From: Heyndrickxia sporothermodurans | GTDB lineage: Bacteria > Bacillota > Bacilli > Bacillales > Bacillaceae_C | Direction: 5' to 3' | Assembly: GCA_018333075.1 (NCBI GenBank) | Contig: BORH01000015.1 | Location: 51,052-115,051, forward strand | Length of the DNA: 64,000 bases | Shown: in pieces, positions 43,897 to 52,232 of the stretch | Layout: the number at the start of each line of letters is the position of its first letter | Position numbering within the stretch: the stretch's first letter is position 1 | Made by a program: the position numbers and the translations under genes | The notes under the pieces: model-generated | The model's database searches: none | Told to the model about the DNA's origin: nothing | The model's input: the letters and a program-made list of their open reading frames with translations, nothing else

Positions 43897-44757
43897 ATGA
43901 CTACAAGTATTGAGACTGATCTTCATCCAATGCTGCAATCCTTTATAAACGCTGCACCTTATATACAAGCACTGGTGAATGATGATATAACAATCGGTAT
44001 TTATGATACTGAAAAATTGATTATGAACTTTCCTGCTAAAACATTCAATTTAAATGTTGCACCGGGAGATCCTTTAATTGAAGGAGATATCATTACGAAA
44101 GCCATTCGAGAGAATAAAAATCAGGCGATGATTGTACCAGCTGAAATCTTAGGAGTTAGCCTCATTTCACATGCAGTACCACTTCGAGATGAAAATGGAA
44201 GGGTCGTCGGAGGAGTCGGCATCGGTCAAAATGTTGATAAAGCAAACAAACTCTCTAGTGTGGCTAATAATCTTTCCGTCATAATAGGCGAGGTTACCAA
44301 AACCATTTTAGAAATGGCGACTTCCATTTCGCAATTGGCGGAAAATATGAGACTTATTTCCGACAAATCCTATGAGGTAAATAATAGCGTAAAGCTTATA
44401 GAAGAGGTATCAGTAGTTGTTAAAGGAATTGCTGATCAAAGTAACTTACTTGGATTAAATGCAGCAATCGAATCAGCCCGTGCTGGCGAACACGGAAGAG
44501 GATTTTCTGTCGTAGCAGGTGAAATTAGAAAAATGGCGACGGGCTCCAAACAACAAGTAGATGAAATACAATCCATTACAAAAACAATCAAAGATATTAT
44601 TGAAAGCTTAAATCAAGATATACAAAAAACAAATGTCGAATCTGATTCACAATCCGCTGCGATTGAGGAACTGACAGCGACAATGGAAGAAATCAACGGC
44701 AATGTCCAAAATCTGGCTGAATTAGCGAAGGAAAACTCAGAACTGAAAAAAAAATAG
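43897..44757 (+). CDS. yfmS: Soluble chemoreceptor, YfmS-like
   Basis: 286 residues, exactly the length I recall for B. subtilis YfmS. No TM segments. The N-terminal part (about 10-125) is a PAS-like or DUF3369-type sensor (APYIQALVNDDITIGIYDTEKLIMNFPAKTFN... ISHAVPLRDENGRVVGGVGIGQN), and the C-terminal coiled coil (about 130-285) is a methyl-accepting signalling domain with the hairpin tip VVKGIADQSNLLGLNAAIESARAGEHGRGFSVVAGEIRKMA. It should signal to CheA from the cytoplasm. It lies directly before yfmT, 15 bases apart, an arrangement known from B. subtilis. Confidence 0.85.
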   Translation: MTTSIETDLHPMLQSFINAAPYIQALVNDDITIGIYDTEKLIMNFPAKTFNLNVAPGDPLIEGDIITKAIRENKNQAMIVPAEILGVSLISHAVPLRDENGRVVGGVGIGQNVDKANKLSSVANNLSVIIGEVTKTILEMATSISQLAENMRLISDKSYEVNNSVKLIEEVSVVVKGIADQSNLLGLNAAIESARAGEHGRGFSVVAGEIRKMATGSKQQVDEIQSITKTIKDIIESLNQDIQKTNVESDSQSAAIEELTATMEEINGNVQNLAELAKENSELKKK

Positions 44758-44772
44758 TAGGAGTTGATGGAG

Positions 44773-46239
44773 ATGGCAGTGTTAAATTTCAAAACATTAA
44801 ACAGTCAATACATAAATGGTGAGTGGAGAGAAGGCTCAAGCAGCCTAACAATAGAAAACAAGAATCCTTATAACGGTGAGGTCATTGCAAGTTATAAGGC
44901 TGCTAGTTTAGAAGATCTTGATGCGGCTTATAAATCATCAGAAGTTGTACAAAAACAGTGGGCAAAAACGAATCCAATTATCCAACGTAATGTATTTGAT
45001 CAAGCCTACAATATTATTGAAGAAAATCATGAAGCCATCGTTGATGTTATTATCGATGAAATTGGTGGAACGCGATTAAAAGCAGAATTTGAAATTGGAC
45101 TAGTACAAAATATGCTGAAAGAAGCTGCTTCATTACCTATGAGAATGAATGGTTCAATCTTACCTTCTCCAATAGATGGAAAAGAAAACCGTGTATACCG
45201 CGTGCCAGTCGGTGTGGTTGGAGTAATAAGCCCATTTAACTTTCCTTTCTTCCTATCTATGAAATCCGTTGCACCAGCTTTAGCTACTGGGAATGGCGTC
45301 GTATTAAAGCCACACGAACATACTCCTATCACCGGCGGTACGATGATAGCCAAAATATTTGAAAGTGCGGGACTTCCAAAAGGTTTATTAAATGTTATTA
45401 CGACAGAAATTTCCGAGATTGGTGACAGTTTTGTAGAACACCCTATTCCTCGTGCCATTTCATTTACGGGATCTACTAGAACAGGAAAACATATTGGAGA
45501 AGTAGCCGGCAGAAACCTGAAAGAAGTACATTTAGAATTAGGTGGAAACAGCGCCCTTGTCGTATTAAAAGATGCGGATATTGACCTTGCTGTTAGTGCA
45601 GCTGTCTTCAGTCGATTTACTCACCAAGGTCAAATTTGTATGTCTGCAAACCGCTTAATTATTCATGAAGCAATATACGATGAGTTTGTAGAGAAATATG
45701 TATCCAAGGTATCAACATTAACTTGCGGCAATCCAAAAGATAGCAGTACAATTATTGGTCCATTAATTAATGAACGCCAGGTGCAAACCACAGTGGCATT
45801 GATTGAAAAAGGAATAGAGGAAGGCGCCAACCCTATCATTAAAGGCAATGTCATTGGAAATATTGTTGAACCAGTTGTATTTACTGAAGTCACTCCTGAC
45901 ATGACCATTGCGAATGAAGAATTCTTTGCTCCAGTCATATCCATTATGAAAGCTTCTAGCGACGAAGAGGCTATCTCGATCGCGAATCAAACCCCTTATG
46001 GATTAAGTGGTGCCATTCATACAAGAAATGTGGAACGTGGTGCAGAACTTGCTAAGTTAATGGATACAGGTATGATTCATATAAATGATGGAACTATTAA
46101 TGATGAGCCAAATGTAGCGTTTGGAGGAGTTAAAAACTCAGGCGTCGGCCGCCTAAATGGTGAATGGAGTCTAGATGCATTTACAACTACTAAATGGATT
46201 TCCATTCAACATGAAAAACGATCTTATCCATACAGCTAA
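44773..46239 (+). CDS. yfmT: Aldehyde dehydrogenase, vanillin/benzaldehyde type (YfmT)
   Basis: 488 residues. Complete aldehyde dehydrogenase: VGVISPFNFPFFLSMKSVAPALATGNGVVLKPHEHTP, FTGSTRTGKHIGE (NAD binding), the general base in EVHLELGGNSALVVL and the catalytic Cys in HQGQICMSANR. PFGGVK-like VAFGGVKNSGVGRLNGEW closes it. B. subtilis YfmT is a vanillin/aromatic-aldehyde dehydrogenase, so oxidation of aromatic aldehydes to acids is likely. TAGGAG is 9 bases before ATG at 44773; upstream TTG and ATG are too close to it. Operon with the soluble chemoreceptor, so aldehyde oxidation and chemotaxis may be linked. Confidence 0.88.
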   Translation: MAVLNFKTLNSQYINGEWREGSSSLTIENKNPYNGEVIASYKAASLEDLDAAYKSSEVVQKQWAKTNPIIQRNVFDQAYNIIEENHEAIVDVIIDEIGGTRLKAEFEIGLVQNMLKEAASLPMRMNGSILPSPIDGKENRVYRVPVGVVGVISPFNFPFFLSMKSVAPALATGNGVVLKPHEHTPITGGTMIAKIFESAGLPKGLLNVITTEISEIGDSFVEHPIPRAISFTGSTRTGKHIGEVAGRNLKEVHLELGGNSALVVLKDADIDLAVSAAVFSRFTHQGQICMSANRLIIHEAIYDEFVEKYVSKVSTLTCGNPKDSSTIIGPLINERQVQTTVALIEKGIEEGANPIIKGNVIGNIVEPVVFTEVTPDMTIANEEFFAPVISIMKASSDEEAISIANQTPYGLSGAIHTRNVERGAELAKLMDTGMIHINDGTINDEPNVAFGGVKNSGVGRLNGEWSLDAFTTTKWISIQHEKRSYPYS

Positions 46240-46275
46240 TTCTTAGAAGTAGTTCTTAAAGAAAATCGTAATAAT

Positions 46276-46310
46276 AACCCCCTGCTTATATTAAAAGCAG
46301 GGGGTTTTAG
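46276..46310 (+). terminator. Terminator of the yfmS-yfmT operon
   Basis: A 12-bp stem (46276-46287 with 46295-46306) followed by TTTT. Confidence 0.9.
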
Positions 46311-46380
46311 TAGTTAATAGATTTATAGTTATAAGAGATCCACTATTTAAAAGGGCTTTTTTGAAGCGAAAAACACCCAT

Positions 46381-47376
46381 TTAAATAAGTTTTTGCCCAC
46401 AGTTAGAGCAAAAGTTGGCTGGACCAGTTTTTGTACCACAATTCGGGCAAAAGTTTGGTCTCTTTTGGTCGCCGTCCATTGGTAGTGGAGTAGCTTGTGC
46501 AGCCTGAGCTGGTGCGGCTTGATTTTGGGAATTTTGATTCATTTGGTTCATCATTTGATTGGCAAAATTCATTCCCATCATCATCCCTGCCATATCAGAT
46601 GCCGCTCCTCCTCCCTTCATTTTTCCTGAGGCCATGCCATCAGTCATCGAGATTTGCTGGTATCTATCGACATTGCTAATCATCCCGTGTGAGGCATTTT
46701 TTGTAATCATGTCTTGAATTTCTTTTGGATAGTTGAAGCTCATGACATTAAATCCAGTTATCGTAATGCCGCTTTTGGTCATCTGCATATCTAAATCCTC
46801 TTGAATTCCTTTGGAAATTTCGAAGGAGTTGGACTGAAGATTAAATATATCCTTTCCTTCCCTTGTGATCCATTTCATCAGGAACTGATCGAGGATTGAT
46901 GTAATGCGTATTCTAACATCCTCCACTAAATATTGATCCCTAACCCCAGCAATTTGATCAATTAAGCCAATATAATCATTCACTTTAAAATTAAATGTTC
47001 CGTTTGCTCGAATCGGAATGCCGCCTGGGAGCCCTGGTGCAGGGATATTAATGGCATTTTGTGTTCCCCATTTGACTACAAACTCTTTTGTGTTCACAAA
47101 CAGTACTTCTACCCGCATACCGCTATTAAATCCAAACTTGAATCCCTTTAAGGTCGATAAAAAAGGAATAATTTGTGATTCAATATCATACTCACCTTCA
47201 TCACGAAAGATCCCTTCGATTTTTCCATTGTTTAAAAAAATCGCATCTTGACCAGGACGAATAATTAGTTTACTCCCCTTTTTAATTTCACGATTGCTCC
47301 ATTTATAGAAAATCATATCATCTCTAAATTCTTGCCATTCTACTACATTGGCAAATTGGTTTCTAAAAAATGACAT
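46381..47376 (-). CDS. ydjI: SPFH-domain protein with zinc ribbon, YdjI
   Basis: About 331 residues. The SPFH/Band-7-like virion-core domain covers about 20-220 (LIIRPGQDAIFLNNGKIEGIF, VEVLFVNTKEFVVKWGT); a Met/Gly-rich linker with MMGMNFANQMMNQMNQN follows, then Gln/Ala/Pro-rich sequence and a C-terminal zinc ribbon (CPNCGTKTGPANFCSNCG). This is the YdjI pattern. ATG at 47376 is used; the GTG at 47397 lacks a ribosome site. Last gene of pspA-ydjG-ydjH-ydjI, which in B. subtilis is induced by membrane stress through SigW; YdjG and YdjH are known there as the membrane partners for YdjI. Confidence 0.9.
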   Translation of the reverse strand: MSFFRNQFANVVEWQEFRDDMIFYKWSNREIKKGSKLIIRPGQDAIFLNNGKIEGIFRDEGEYDIESQIIPFLSTLKGFKFGFNSGMRVEVLFVNTKEFVVKWGTQNAINIPAPGLPGGIPIRANGTFNFKVNDYIGLIDQIAGVRDQYLVEDVRIRITSILDQFLMKWITREGKDIFNLQSNSFEISKGIQEDLDMQMTKSGITITGFNVMSFNYPKEIQDMITKNASHGMISNVDRYQQISMTDGMASGKMKGGGAASDMAGMMMGMNFANQMMNQMNQNSQNQAAPAQAAQATPLPMDGDQKRPNFCPNCGTKTGPANFCSNCGQKLI

Positions 47377-47416
47377 CAATAATCTGCCCCTCTCCACTTT
47401 CTAAGCTGACTAGCCA

Positions 47417-48295
47417 TTAAAACTTGCCGCTGCTTCCGCTATGCGAGTGACCACCACTAGAAGTTCCTCCGCCACCATGCGAGTGACCACTATTATTCGA
47501 ATCGTTTTTAGGTTTTAACTGCTTCGTTACGGTTTTTCTAACAAATCGATCATACCTGCTAATGACTTTTGATTGATTATTATTTATATAGGTTTGCGCA
47601 TTTACTGTGACCCTGCCACCGGATTGAAAAGCCATAATTGCCACAACGATGCCTGCTACAAATAAAGAGGCAATGAGTTGGAACCACCATTGAAAAAAGA
47701 TATTTTCTTGATCTCCACCCGTTTCATCACCTACATACTCTTCATGGCCAGTATCTAGATCATGATCCGTATACTCTTCCGAACTGCCACTTGGCTCTTC
47801 ACCCATATACTCGTGGGAAAGAGTCATATAATCTGAAAAGGCTTGAAAGTAGTTACCGTCTGATAAAGCAGGGGTAATTTCCTCACGAATCGAATCCAGC
47901 CGCCCACCATCCAAATAATCCTCTGCTTTCCCATATCCCGCCAAATGCACATCCCGTTCCTCCATATCAATGGCTAAGAAGACAGCATTTCCATCCGGCT
48001 GATTATACCCAGGATCATTATCATCATAGAAATCTTCTACATATTGTTCGAGTTCCTTTCCATCAGTTCCATCTACCGTAATAACTATAAAAGCAGTGTC
48101 TCTTTCCTTACCTAGTTTACTAGATAAAGACTGAAGTTTTTTCACTTCTTTATCCTTTAAAAGACCAGCATAATCATAAATATATTTATGCCGATCAAAT
48201 GCTTGTGCTTTAGCCAATGTCCCGAAAGGCATGAGAAGCAAAAAAGCAATCATAAAGAAAAGAAAACCGTGCTTTGGCATACGAATTTTTCTCAC
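47417..48295 (-). CDS. ydjH: TPM-domain membrane protein, YdjH
   Basis: 292 residues. N-terminal signal/TM (HGFLFFMIAFLLLMPFGTLA), then a TPM domain outside the membrane (YIYDYAGLLKDKEVKKLQSLSSKLGKERDTAFIVITVDGTDGKELEQYVEDFYD), an acidic linker, one TM (FQWWFQLIASLFVAGIVVAIMAF) and a Gly/Ser/His-rich tail (HSHGGGGTSSGGHSHSGSSGKF). The start is the GTG that overlaps the ydjG stop by four bases (GTGA), six bases after GGTGG; the earlier open codons are inside ydjG. Third gene of the pspA operon and part of the YdjGHI stress complex. Confidence 0.9.
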   Translation of the reverse strand: MRKIRMPKHGFLFFMIAFLLLMPFGTLAKAQAFDRHKYIYDYAGLLKDKEVKKLQSLSSKLGKERDTAFIVITVDGTDGKELEQYVEDFYDDNDPGYNQPDGNAVFLAIDMEERDVHLAGYGKAEDYLDGGRLDSIREEITPALSDGNYFQAFSDYMTLSHEYMGEEPSGSSEEYTDHDLDTGHEEYVGDETGGDQENIFFQWWFQLIASLFVAGIVVAIMAFQSGGRVTVNAQTYINNNQSKVISRYDRFVRKTVTKQLKPKNDSNNSGHSHGGGGTSSGGHSHSGSSGKF

Positions 48296-49320
48296 CAAAA
48301 GCCACCCCCCATCAGATAGGAGACACATTTTAATGCTAGGAAGGAACCAGCTGCGATGCCGCCAAACCACGTAGCGATCTTACCATTACTGAGTGGCGGT
48401 TTCCCGACAATTTTCCCCGTCTGTCCGTTCATTGCAAACGTATATATGGAATTATTATAGTCATAGCTGACCATCCATACCGGTAGTAAAACATAATCAC
48501 TATTCACATTTCTCGTATTAATGTTTTTATTTTTAAAATGAACTGAATGATAGCCTGTTAATGTTGAAGAAATATAGGATTCAATATATCCGCTAATTTT
48601 ATCTTCCGCCCGTGGAAGCAGTTCCTTATCTGTATAATTGTATTTCTCAGCAATGTATCCCGCTAAATACGGGGTTTTAAAATCCTTTAATTGATCGTAT
48701 GGGAATGGTTCCAATTTATCCATTAATTGATCATCCATCTTCTCTGATGCATCAACAGGAACCTTGACATAATTCAGGTTGATATCGCGATAAACATCAA
48801 AATAGTTTGTTTCTGTATAAATATAATCTCCCTGCTCATAGGTTCTGACCTTTGTACACTCTGCACTTACTTGTACCTTACTATTTAAATCATATAGCCA
48901 AAATGGAATATACATCCCGGTTATACTCTTAATCCGATCCGCTGTCATGAATCCTTTCGGAGTCAGAAGCCCTTTTCGGCACCATTTTTGAAAGGCCTGG
49001 ACCGCCTCTTCCTTACTAATAGTAAAAGGAATGACTTTCTTTGGTGCAAGTTGACCTGATAATCGATCAGCAATGACTACACCCGCTCCACAAAAGCTGC
49101 AACTTGTTGCAGCAGTTTCTGCAAGAGTAAGTAGAACAGCTCCACAATTCTCACAATGATATTCATTCGCCTCATCATCAGAAAATACAGCCGTTTTTAA
49201 CTCTTCAGGATAATTTTCGATATTTTCATGTCGACCACAGCTTTTACAAGATAATTTGCCGGATTCAGGATCAAAGCTCATATCATTCCCACAGCTAGGG
49301 CATTTATATTGAAGGATCAT
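48292..49320 (-). CDS. ydjG: Zinc-ribbon membrane protein, YdjG (TFIIB-type)
   Basis: 342 residues. Two zinc ribbons at the N-terminus: CPSCGNDMSFDPESGKLSCKSCG (about 6-28) and CENCGAVLLTLAETAATSCSFCG (about 51-73); then a domain with YIPFWLYDLNSKVQVSAECTK and LLPVWMVSYDYNNSIYTFAMNGQTGKIVG, and a short C-terminal TM (ATWFGGIAAGSFLALKCVSYL). The ATG at 49320 follows AAGGGG; the ORF before it is unused. Second gene of the operon, 65 bases from pspA; a small hairpin (49351-49372) in that gap may shape mRNA levels. Confidence 0.9.
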   Translation of the reverse strand: MILQYKCPSCGNDMSFDPESGKLSCKSCGRHENIENYPEELKTAVFSDDEANEYHCENCGAVLLTLAETAATSCSFCGAGVVIADRLSGQLAPKKVIPFTISKEEAVQAFQKWCRKGLLTPKGFMTADRIKSITGMYIPFWLYDLNSKVQVSAECTKVRTYEQGDYIYTETNYFDVYRDINLNYVKVPVDASEKMDDQLMDKLEPFPYDQLKDFKTPYLAGYIAEKYNYTDKELLPRAEDKISGYIESYISSTLTGYHSVHFKNKNINTRNVNSDYVLLPVWMVSYDYNNSIYTFAMNGQTGKIVGKPPLSNGKIATWFGGIAAGSFLALKCVSYLMGGGFW

Positions 49321-49350
49321 GTTCTCATCCCCTTTTTGTATCATGGAAAG

Positions 49351-49372
49351 GCTGCAGCTCGATGGCTGCAGC
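49351..49372 (-). other. Hairpin between pspA and ydjG
   Basis: GCTGCAGC at 49351-49358 and 49365-49372 form an 8-bp stem with a six-base loop. No T tract follows, so it could be an mRNA-processing or stabilising element and not a terminator. Confidence 0.4.
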
Positions 49373-49385
49373 GCTTAATAGATGG

Positions 49386-50066
49386 CTATCTATTATTTTT
49401 CATTCTCGCCTTCAATGCTTCAAGCTCTGCATCCACTTCACTGCTATTGCTATCATACTTAGCGGTTAAATCCGCGATTTCATCTTTTGGCCCTGCATTA
49501 AGTTCAGCCATGGCATTCGCTTCATCAAGTGCACGATTTACCTTCTCCTCCATTCGCTCAAATGCCGAAATCGATCCTCCTGATTTAGTCACCGATGACC
49601 CAAGCTTATTCATTCGTTCCTGTGTCTTAGCCACAGACCATTTCGCTTTCAGCATCGATCTTCGTGATTCCAATTCACCAATATCTGCGATCAGTTTATC
49701 ATGCATTTGTTTCATTTGTAGTGAATTAGATGAGGCCAATTGATAAGCTGTTTGCAGCTCGGTTAACTTTGCTGCTAATGTGTTTTTTTTCTCTAGAAAC
49801 TTCCTCGCATCTCCTTCATTCCCTGCCTCTAATGCCTTCATTGCATAGCGTTCCATTTTCTCCATCTCTTCTTGGCATTCATTTACTTCCCTTTTGGCCC
49901 GCTGCTCTTCTGCCATCACTGATGCTGTTTCCGACTTAACCTTCCCTAAATCCTTGTTAAGGTTTCTTAAATACTGATCAATCATCTTCTCTGGATCTTC
50001 CGCCTTATCCAATAAAGCGTTGATATTGCTTGCCATAATATCCTTAAATCTGATCAAAATACTCAT
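49386..50066 (-). CDS. pspA: Phage-shock protein PspA/IM30 family (YdjF)
   Basis: 226 residues, almost entirely coiled coil with the typical amphipathic N-terminus (MSILIRFKDIMASNINALLDKAEDPEKMIDQYLRNL) and a middle block ALEAGNEGDARKFLEKKNTLAAKL. PspA/LiaH relatives polymerise on damaged membranes and stop proton leakage. GGGGAGG is upstream of the ATG. First gene of pspA-ydjG-ydjH-ydjI; B. subtilis expresses this operon from a SigW promoter, and a similar candidate (50116-50142) lies 50 bases upstream. Confidence 0.93.
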   Translation of the reverse strand: MSILIRFKDIMASNINALLDKAEDPEKMIDQYLRNLNKDLGKVKSETASVMAEEQRAKREVNECQEEMEKMERYAMKALEAGNEGDARKFLEKKNTLAAKLTELQTAYQLASSNSLQMKQMHDKLIADIGELESRRSMLKAKWSVAKTQERMNKLGSSVTKSGGSISAFERMEEKVNRALDEANAMAELNAGPKDEIADLTAKYDSNSSEVDAELEALKARMKNNR

Positions 50067-50460
50067 ACTGATATCCTCCCCATTCTGAAACGTAATAAAA
50101 AACTTTAATTTATTATACTGTCTTATTTTAAAAATAGTTTCATTTTTTGTACTACTTTTATGGGGATGGGATTGGTTGAGTGATTCTTTTTTTGAGGAAC
50201 CGTATAATACTATTATTAATGAATAGAACCGCTCGAATTTATTAACGGCGTTTTTTAAAAAACTTTATTAATCTAAGGTACAGTTCATCTATGTACAAAA
50301 TAACATAAATACTAGCAACAAAGCCCTATATCTTAGGGCTTTGGGTTAAATCATTGGTGAGGTCATTCTATTAATATTAAAGACTTGAATAGAGATAATA
50401 ATTTTATATAATTATTTTTAAATAACAAGAAATTTTTTATAGAGTAACATTTAAAAAGAC
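50067..50460. other. Intergenic region, pspA promoter side
   Basis: Very AT-rich, about 390 bases. Contains a SigW-like promoter for pspA and a weak hairpin (50320-50342, AAAGCCCTA/TAGGGCTTT). No convincing gene was found. Confidence 0.55.
50116..50142 (-). promoter_or_regulatory. SigW-like promoter candidate of pspA
   Basis: TGAAAC (minus strand of 50137-50142), a 16-base spacer and CAGTAT, near the ECF sigma-W consensus TGAAAC-N16-CGTA but with a diverged -10. Support is mainly from the known regulation of the B. subtilis operon. Confidence 0.35.
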
Positions 50461-51117
50461 TTATTTCAGTGCTATATTACCCGATGATGTCTTCAGTTTC
50501 ACTTCGTATTCTCCATTTCCTAATTTTCCTTTTGTTTCTTTCTTGTTTTGTTGATGATCATCTAGATTAATTTCAACTGATCGTCTACCACTATTTGACT
50601 TAAGGTGAAGTGCAACATCTGGTTCACTATCATTTAAAGATACATCTACATTGCCGCTCGTTGTTTTCACATATACATTACTATGGAATTGAAGAAAACC
50701 AAGCACTACATTCCCACTACGTGCATTAACCTGTAAATTTTGTGTTTGTAAATCCTCACCAACAACATTTCCTGAGGTCCCATTTACTATTATCTCTCCA
50801 TTAAATTTAATAGGTATTCGAACCAATAATTCAGGCTTTTTCTTAAAAAGACGAGCCATATCATTTTTAACTCCTATTGAAATTTTTCCTTTTTCCTTAT
50901 CCAATTTTAATCCAGGCCCATTATCGTATAAAAGCAGGGAAGCCTCTAATTCCTTAATATCGGCTGATACAACCTTTACATCAGTACTTCCAAATTCTAT
51001 TTGAATGTTATCTACGTCATTTACTGAAACCCTTTGAAAATCTACATTTTCTTTCTTCGAACAAGCGGTTAAAAATACTAAAACAAATATAAATGTCATA
51101 ACGAAGAACTTTCTCAA
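50461..51117 (-). CDS. DUF4097-like lipoprotein
   Basis: 218 residues. Lipoprotein signal peptide with lipobox LTAC (Cys19). The mature part is a repetitive beta-solenoid of the DUF4097/LiaG kind: NGTSGNVVGEDLQTQNLQVNARSGNVVLGFLQFHSNVYVKTTSGNVDVSLN, with the recurrent SGNV motif. Such proteins are often found near cell-envelope stress genes; here pspA is 400 bases upstream and the following genes are on the other strand. Function unknown. Confidence 0.82.
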   Translation of the reverse strand: MRKFFVMTFIFVLVFLTACSKKENVDFQRVSVNDVDNIQIEFGSTDVKVVSADIKELEASLLLYDNGPGLKLDKEKGKISIGVKNDMARLFKKKPELLVRIPIKFNGEIIVNGTSGNVVGEDLQTQNLQVNARSGNVVLGFLQFHSNVYVKTTSGNVDVSLNDSEPDVALHLKSNSGRRSVEINLDDHQQNKKETKGKLGNGEYEVKLKTSSGNIALK

Positions 51118-51280
51118 CTTTCAACACTCCTTTCATTGTGCATCATTATAAGAGGTGACGTAAGGTCAATTACAAGTTAATTTTCAATTTATTTAAATAT
51201 TATGGTTAAAAGACTTGAAGCTTACGTTGCGTCATTTTATATACTAAATTTAATACGTTAAATATTGGAGGGATGAATGG

Positions 51281-51427
51281 TTGAAACAAGGCGATATTAT
51301 TATTTACGGATGTGTTATTATTGGTGCGGGAATTGGATTAATATTGGATAATGCCTTTCCAGGTGTATTAATTGGATTGGGAACAGGATATTTAATTCGA
51401 AATTCCTTCAAAAAGGATAAAGAATAA
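51281..51427 (+). CDS. Small glycine-rich membrane protein
   Basis: 48 residues (MKQGDIIIYGCVIIGAGIGL..., ending with a basic tail FKKDKE), with two hydrophobic stretches around a polar turn (LDNAFPG). TTG start with GGAGGGATG upstream at suitable spacing; the ATG within that site leads to an immediate stop. It lies 35 bases before the MerR gene on the same strand, so it may be its partner. Too short to assign. Confidence 0.6.
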   Translation: MKQGDIIIYGCVIIGAGIGLILDNAFPGVLIGLGTGYLIRNSFKKDKE

Positions 51428-51461
51428 ATATAATTGAAATTTTTGGAAGTAGGTGCTTTAG

Positions 51462-52232
51462 TTGATTCATATTAATAAAGTAAGAGAGCTAACAGGTGTG
51501 ACAGTAAGGACACTACGTTACTATGATAAAATCGGTCTATTAAAACCTGCTTCTAAAACGCAGGGAGGACATCGTCTATATACAATTAAAGAAATAAAAA
51601 AGTTACAGCAGATTCAATTTTTCAAAAAAATTGGTTTTTCATTAAATGAAATTGAAAACATGCTCACTAATAAAGATTGGAATTGGGTAGAAGGTTTAAA
51701 GGAGCAATTATCTTTTGTAATAAAAGAACAAGAAAGATTAAAGAAAATAGAGCTATCATTAAAGGAAATTATTCATGGTGTTGCAATTGAAGGTGAAGAT
51801 AGCTGGAATGCAATTAAAAAGATTATGCAGCTCTCTGTTAAAGATAAAGAAATACAACAGTCTTATCGTGAATCCATATTTAACGAAAAGGAGAAAAAAC
51901 TTTTAGAAAAGCTCCCTAAAATGACAAGTGAAAACTCTAATTCACTAGAGTGGATTGGGCTAATTGGGCAATTGAAACATTTTATGAAGGATGGTCCGGA
52001 ATCAACTAGAGTTCAAAATATTATTAGGAGAATGGATGAAAAACGTTTAGAGGATTTTGAAGGAGAGGATGAATTTTTAGATAAGTTGTGGGAGATAAGG
52101 AAATCGCCACAGCAAGCAGAAAAATTAAGTTTTTATCCGATTGATGAAGATGTACTTAAATTTATGGACGATGCATATACCGTTTATTTGAATAAAAAAA
52201 ACGTCAATCAGACTAAGGAGGAAAATGAATGA
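51462..52232 (+). CDS. MerR family regulator
   Basis: 256 residues, TTG start after TAGGTG. The N-terminal winged HTH is clear (IHINKVRELTGVTVRTLRYYDKIGLLKPASKTQGGHRLYTIKEIKKLQQIQFFKKIGFSLNEIENML), followed by a coiled coil (about 85-100) and a long helical C-terminal ligand region of about 140 residues that resembles TipA/TipAS-type effector domains that bind small hydrophobic molecules. The stop overlaps the GAP-family gene by four bases (ATGA), so both are translated together and the regulator probably controls export by the membrane protein. Confidence 0.87.
   Translation: MIHINKVRELTGVTVRTLRYYDKIGLLKPASKTQGGHRLYTIKEIKKLQQIQFFKKIGFSLNEIENMLTNKDWNWVEGLKEQLSFVIKEQERLKKIELSLKEIIHGVAIEGEDSWNAIKKIMQLSVKDKEIQQSYRESIFNEKEKKLLEKLPKMTSENSNSLEWIGLIGQLKHFMKDGPESTRVQNIIRRMDEKRLEDFEGEDEFLDKLWEIRKSPQQAEKLSFYPIDEDVLKFMDDAYTVYLNKKNVNQTKEENE

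Noticed and set aside
45027-45458. 143-codon minus-strand frame inside yfmT
   Set aside because: Shadow of the aldehyde dehydrogenase gene; composition and position do not support a gene.
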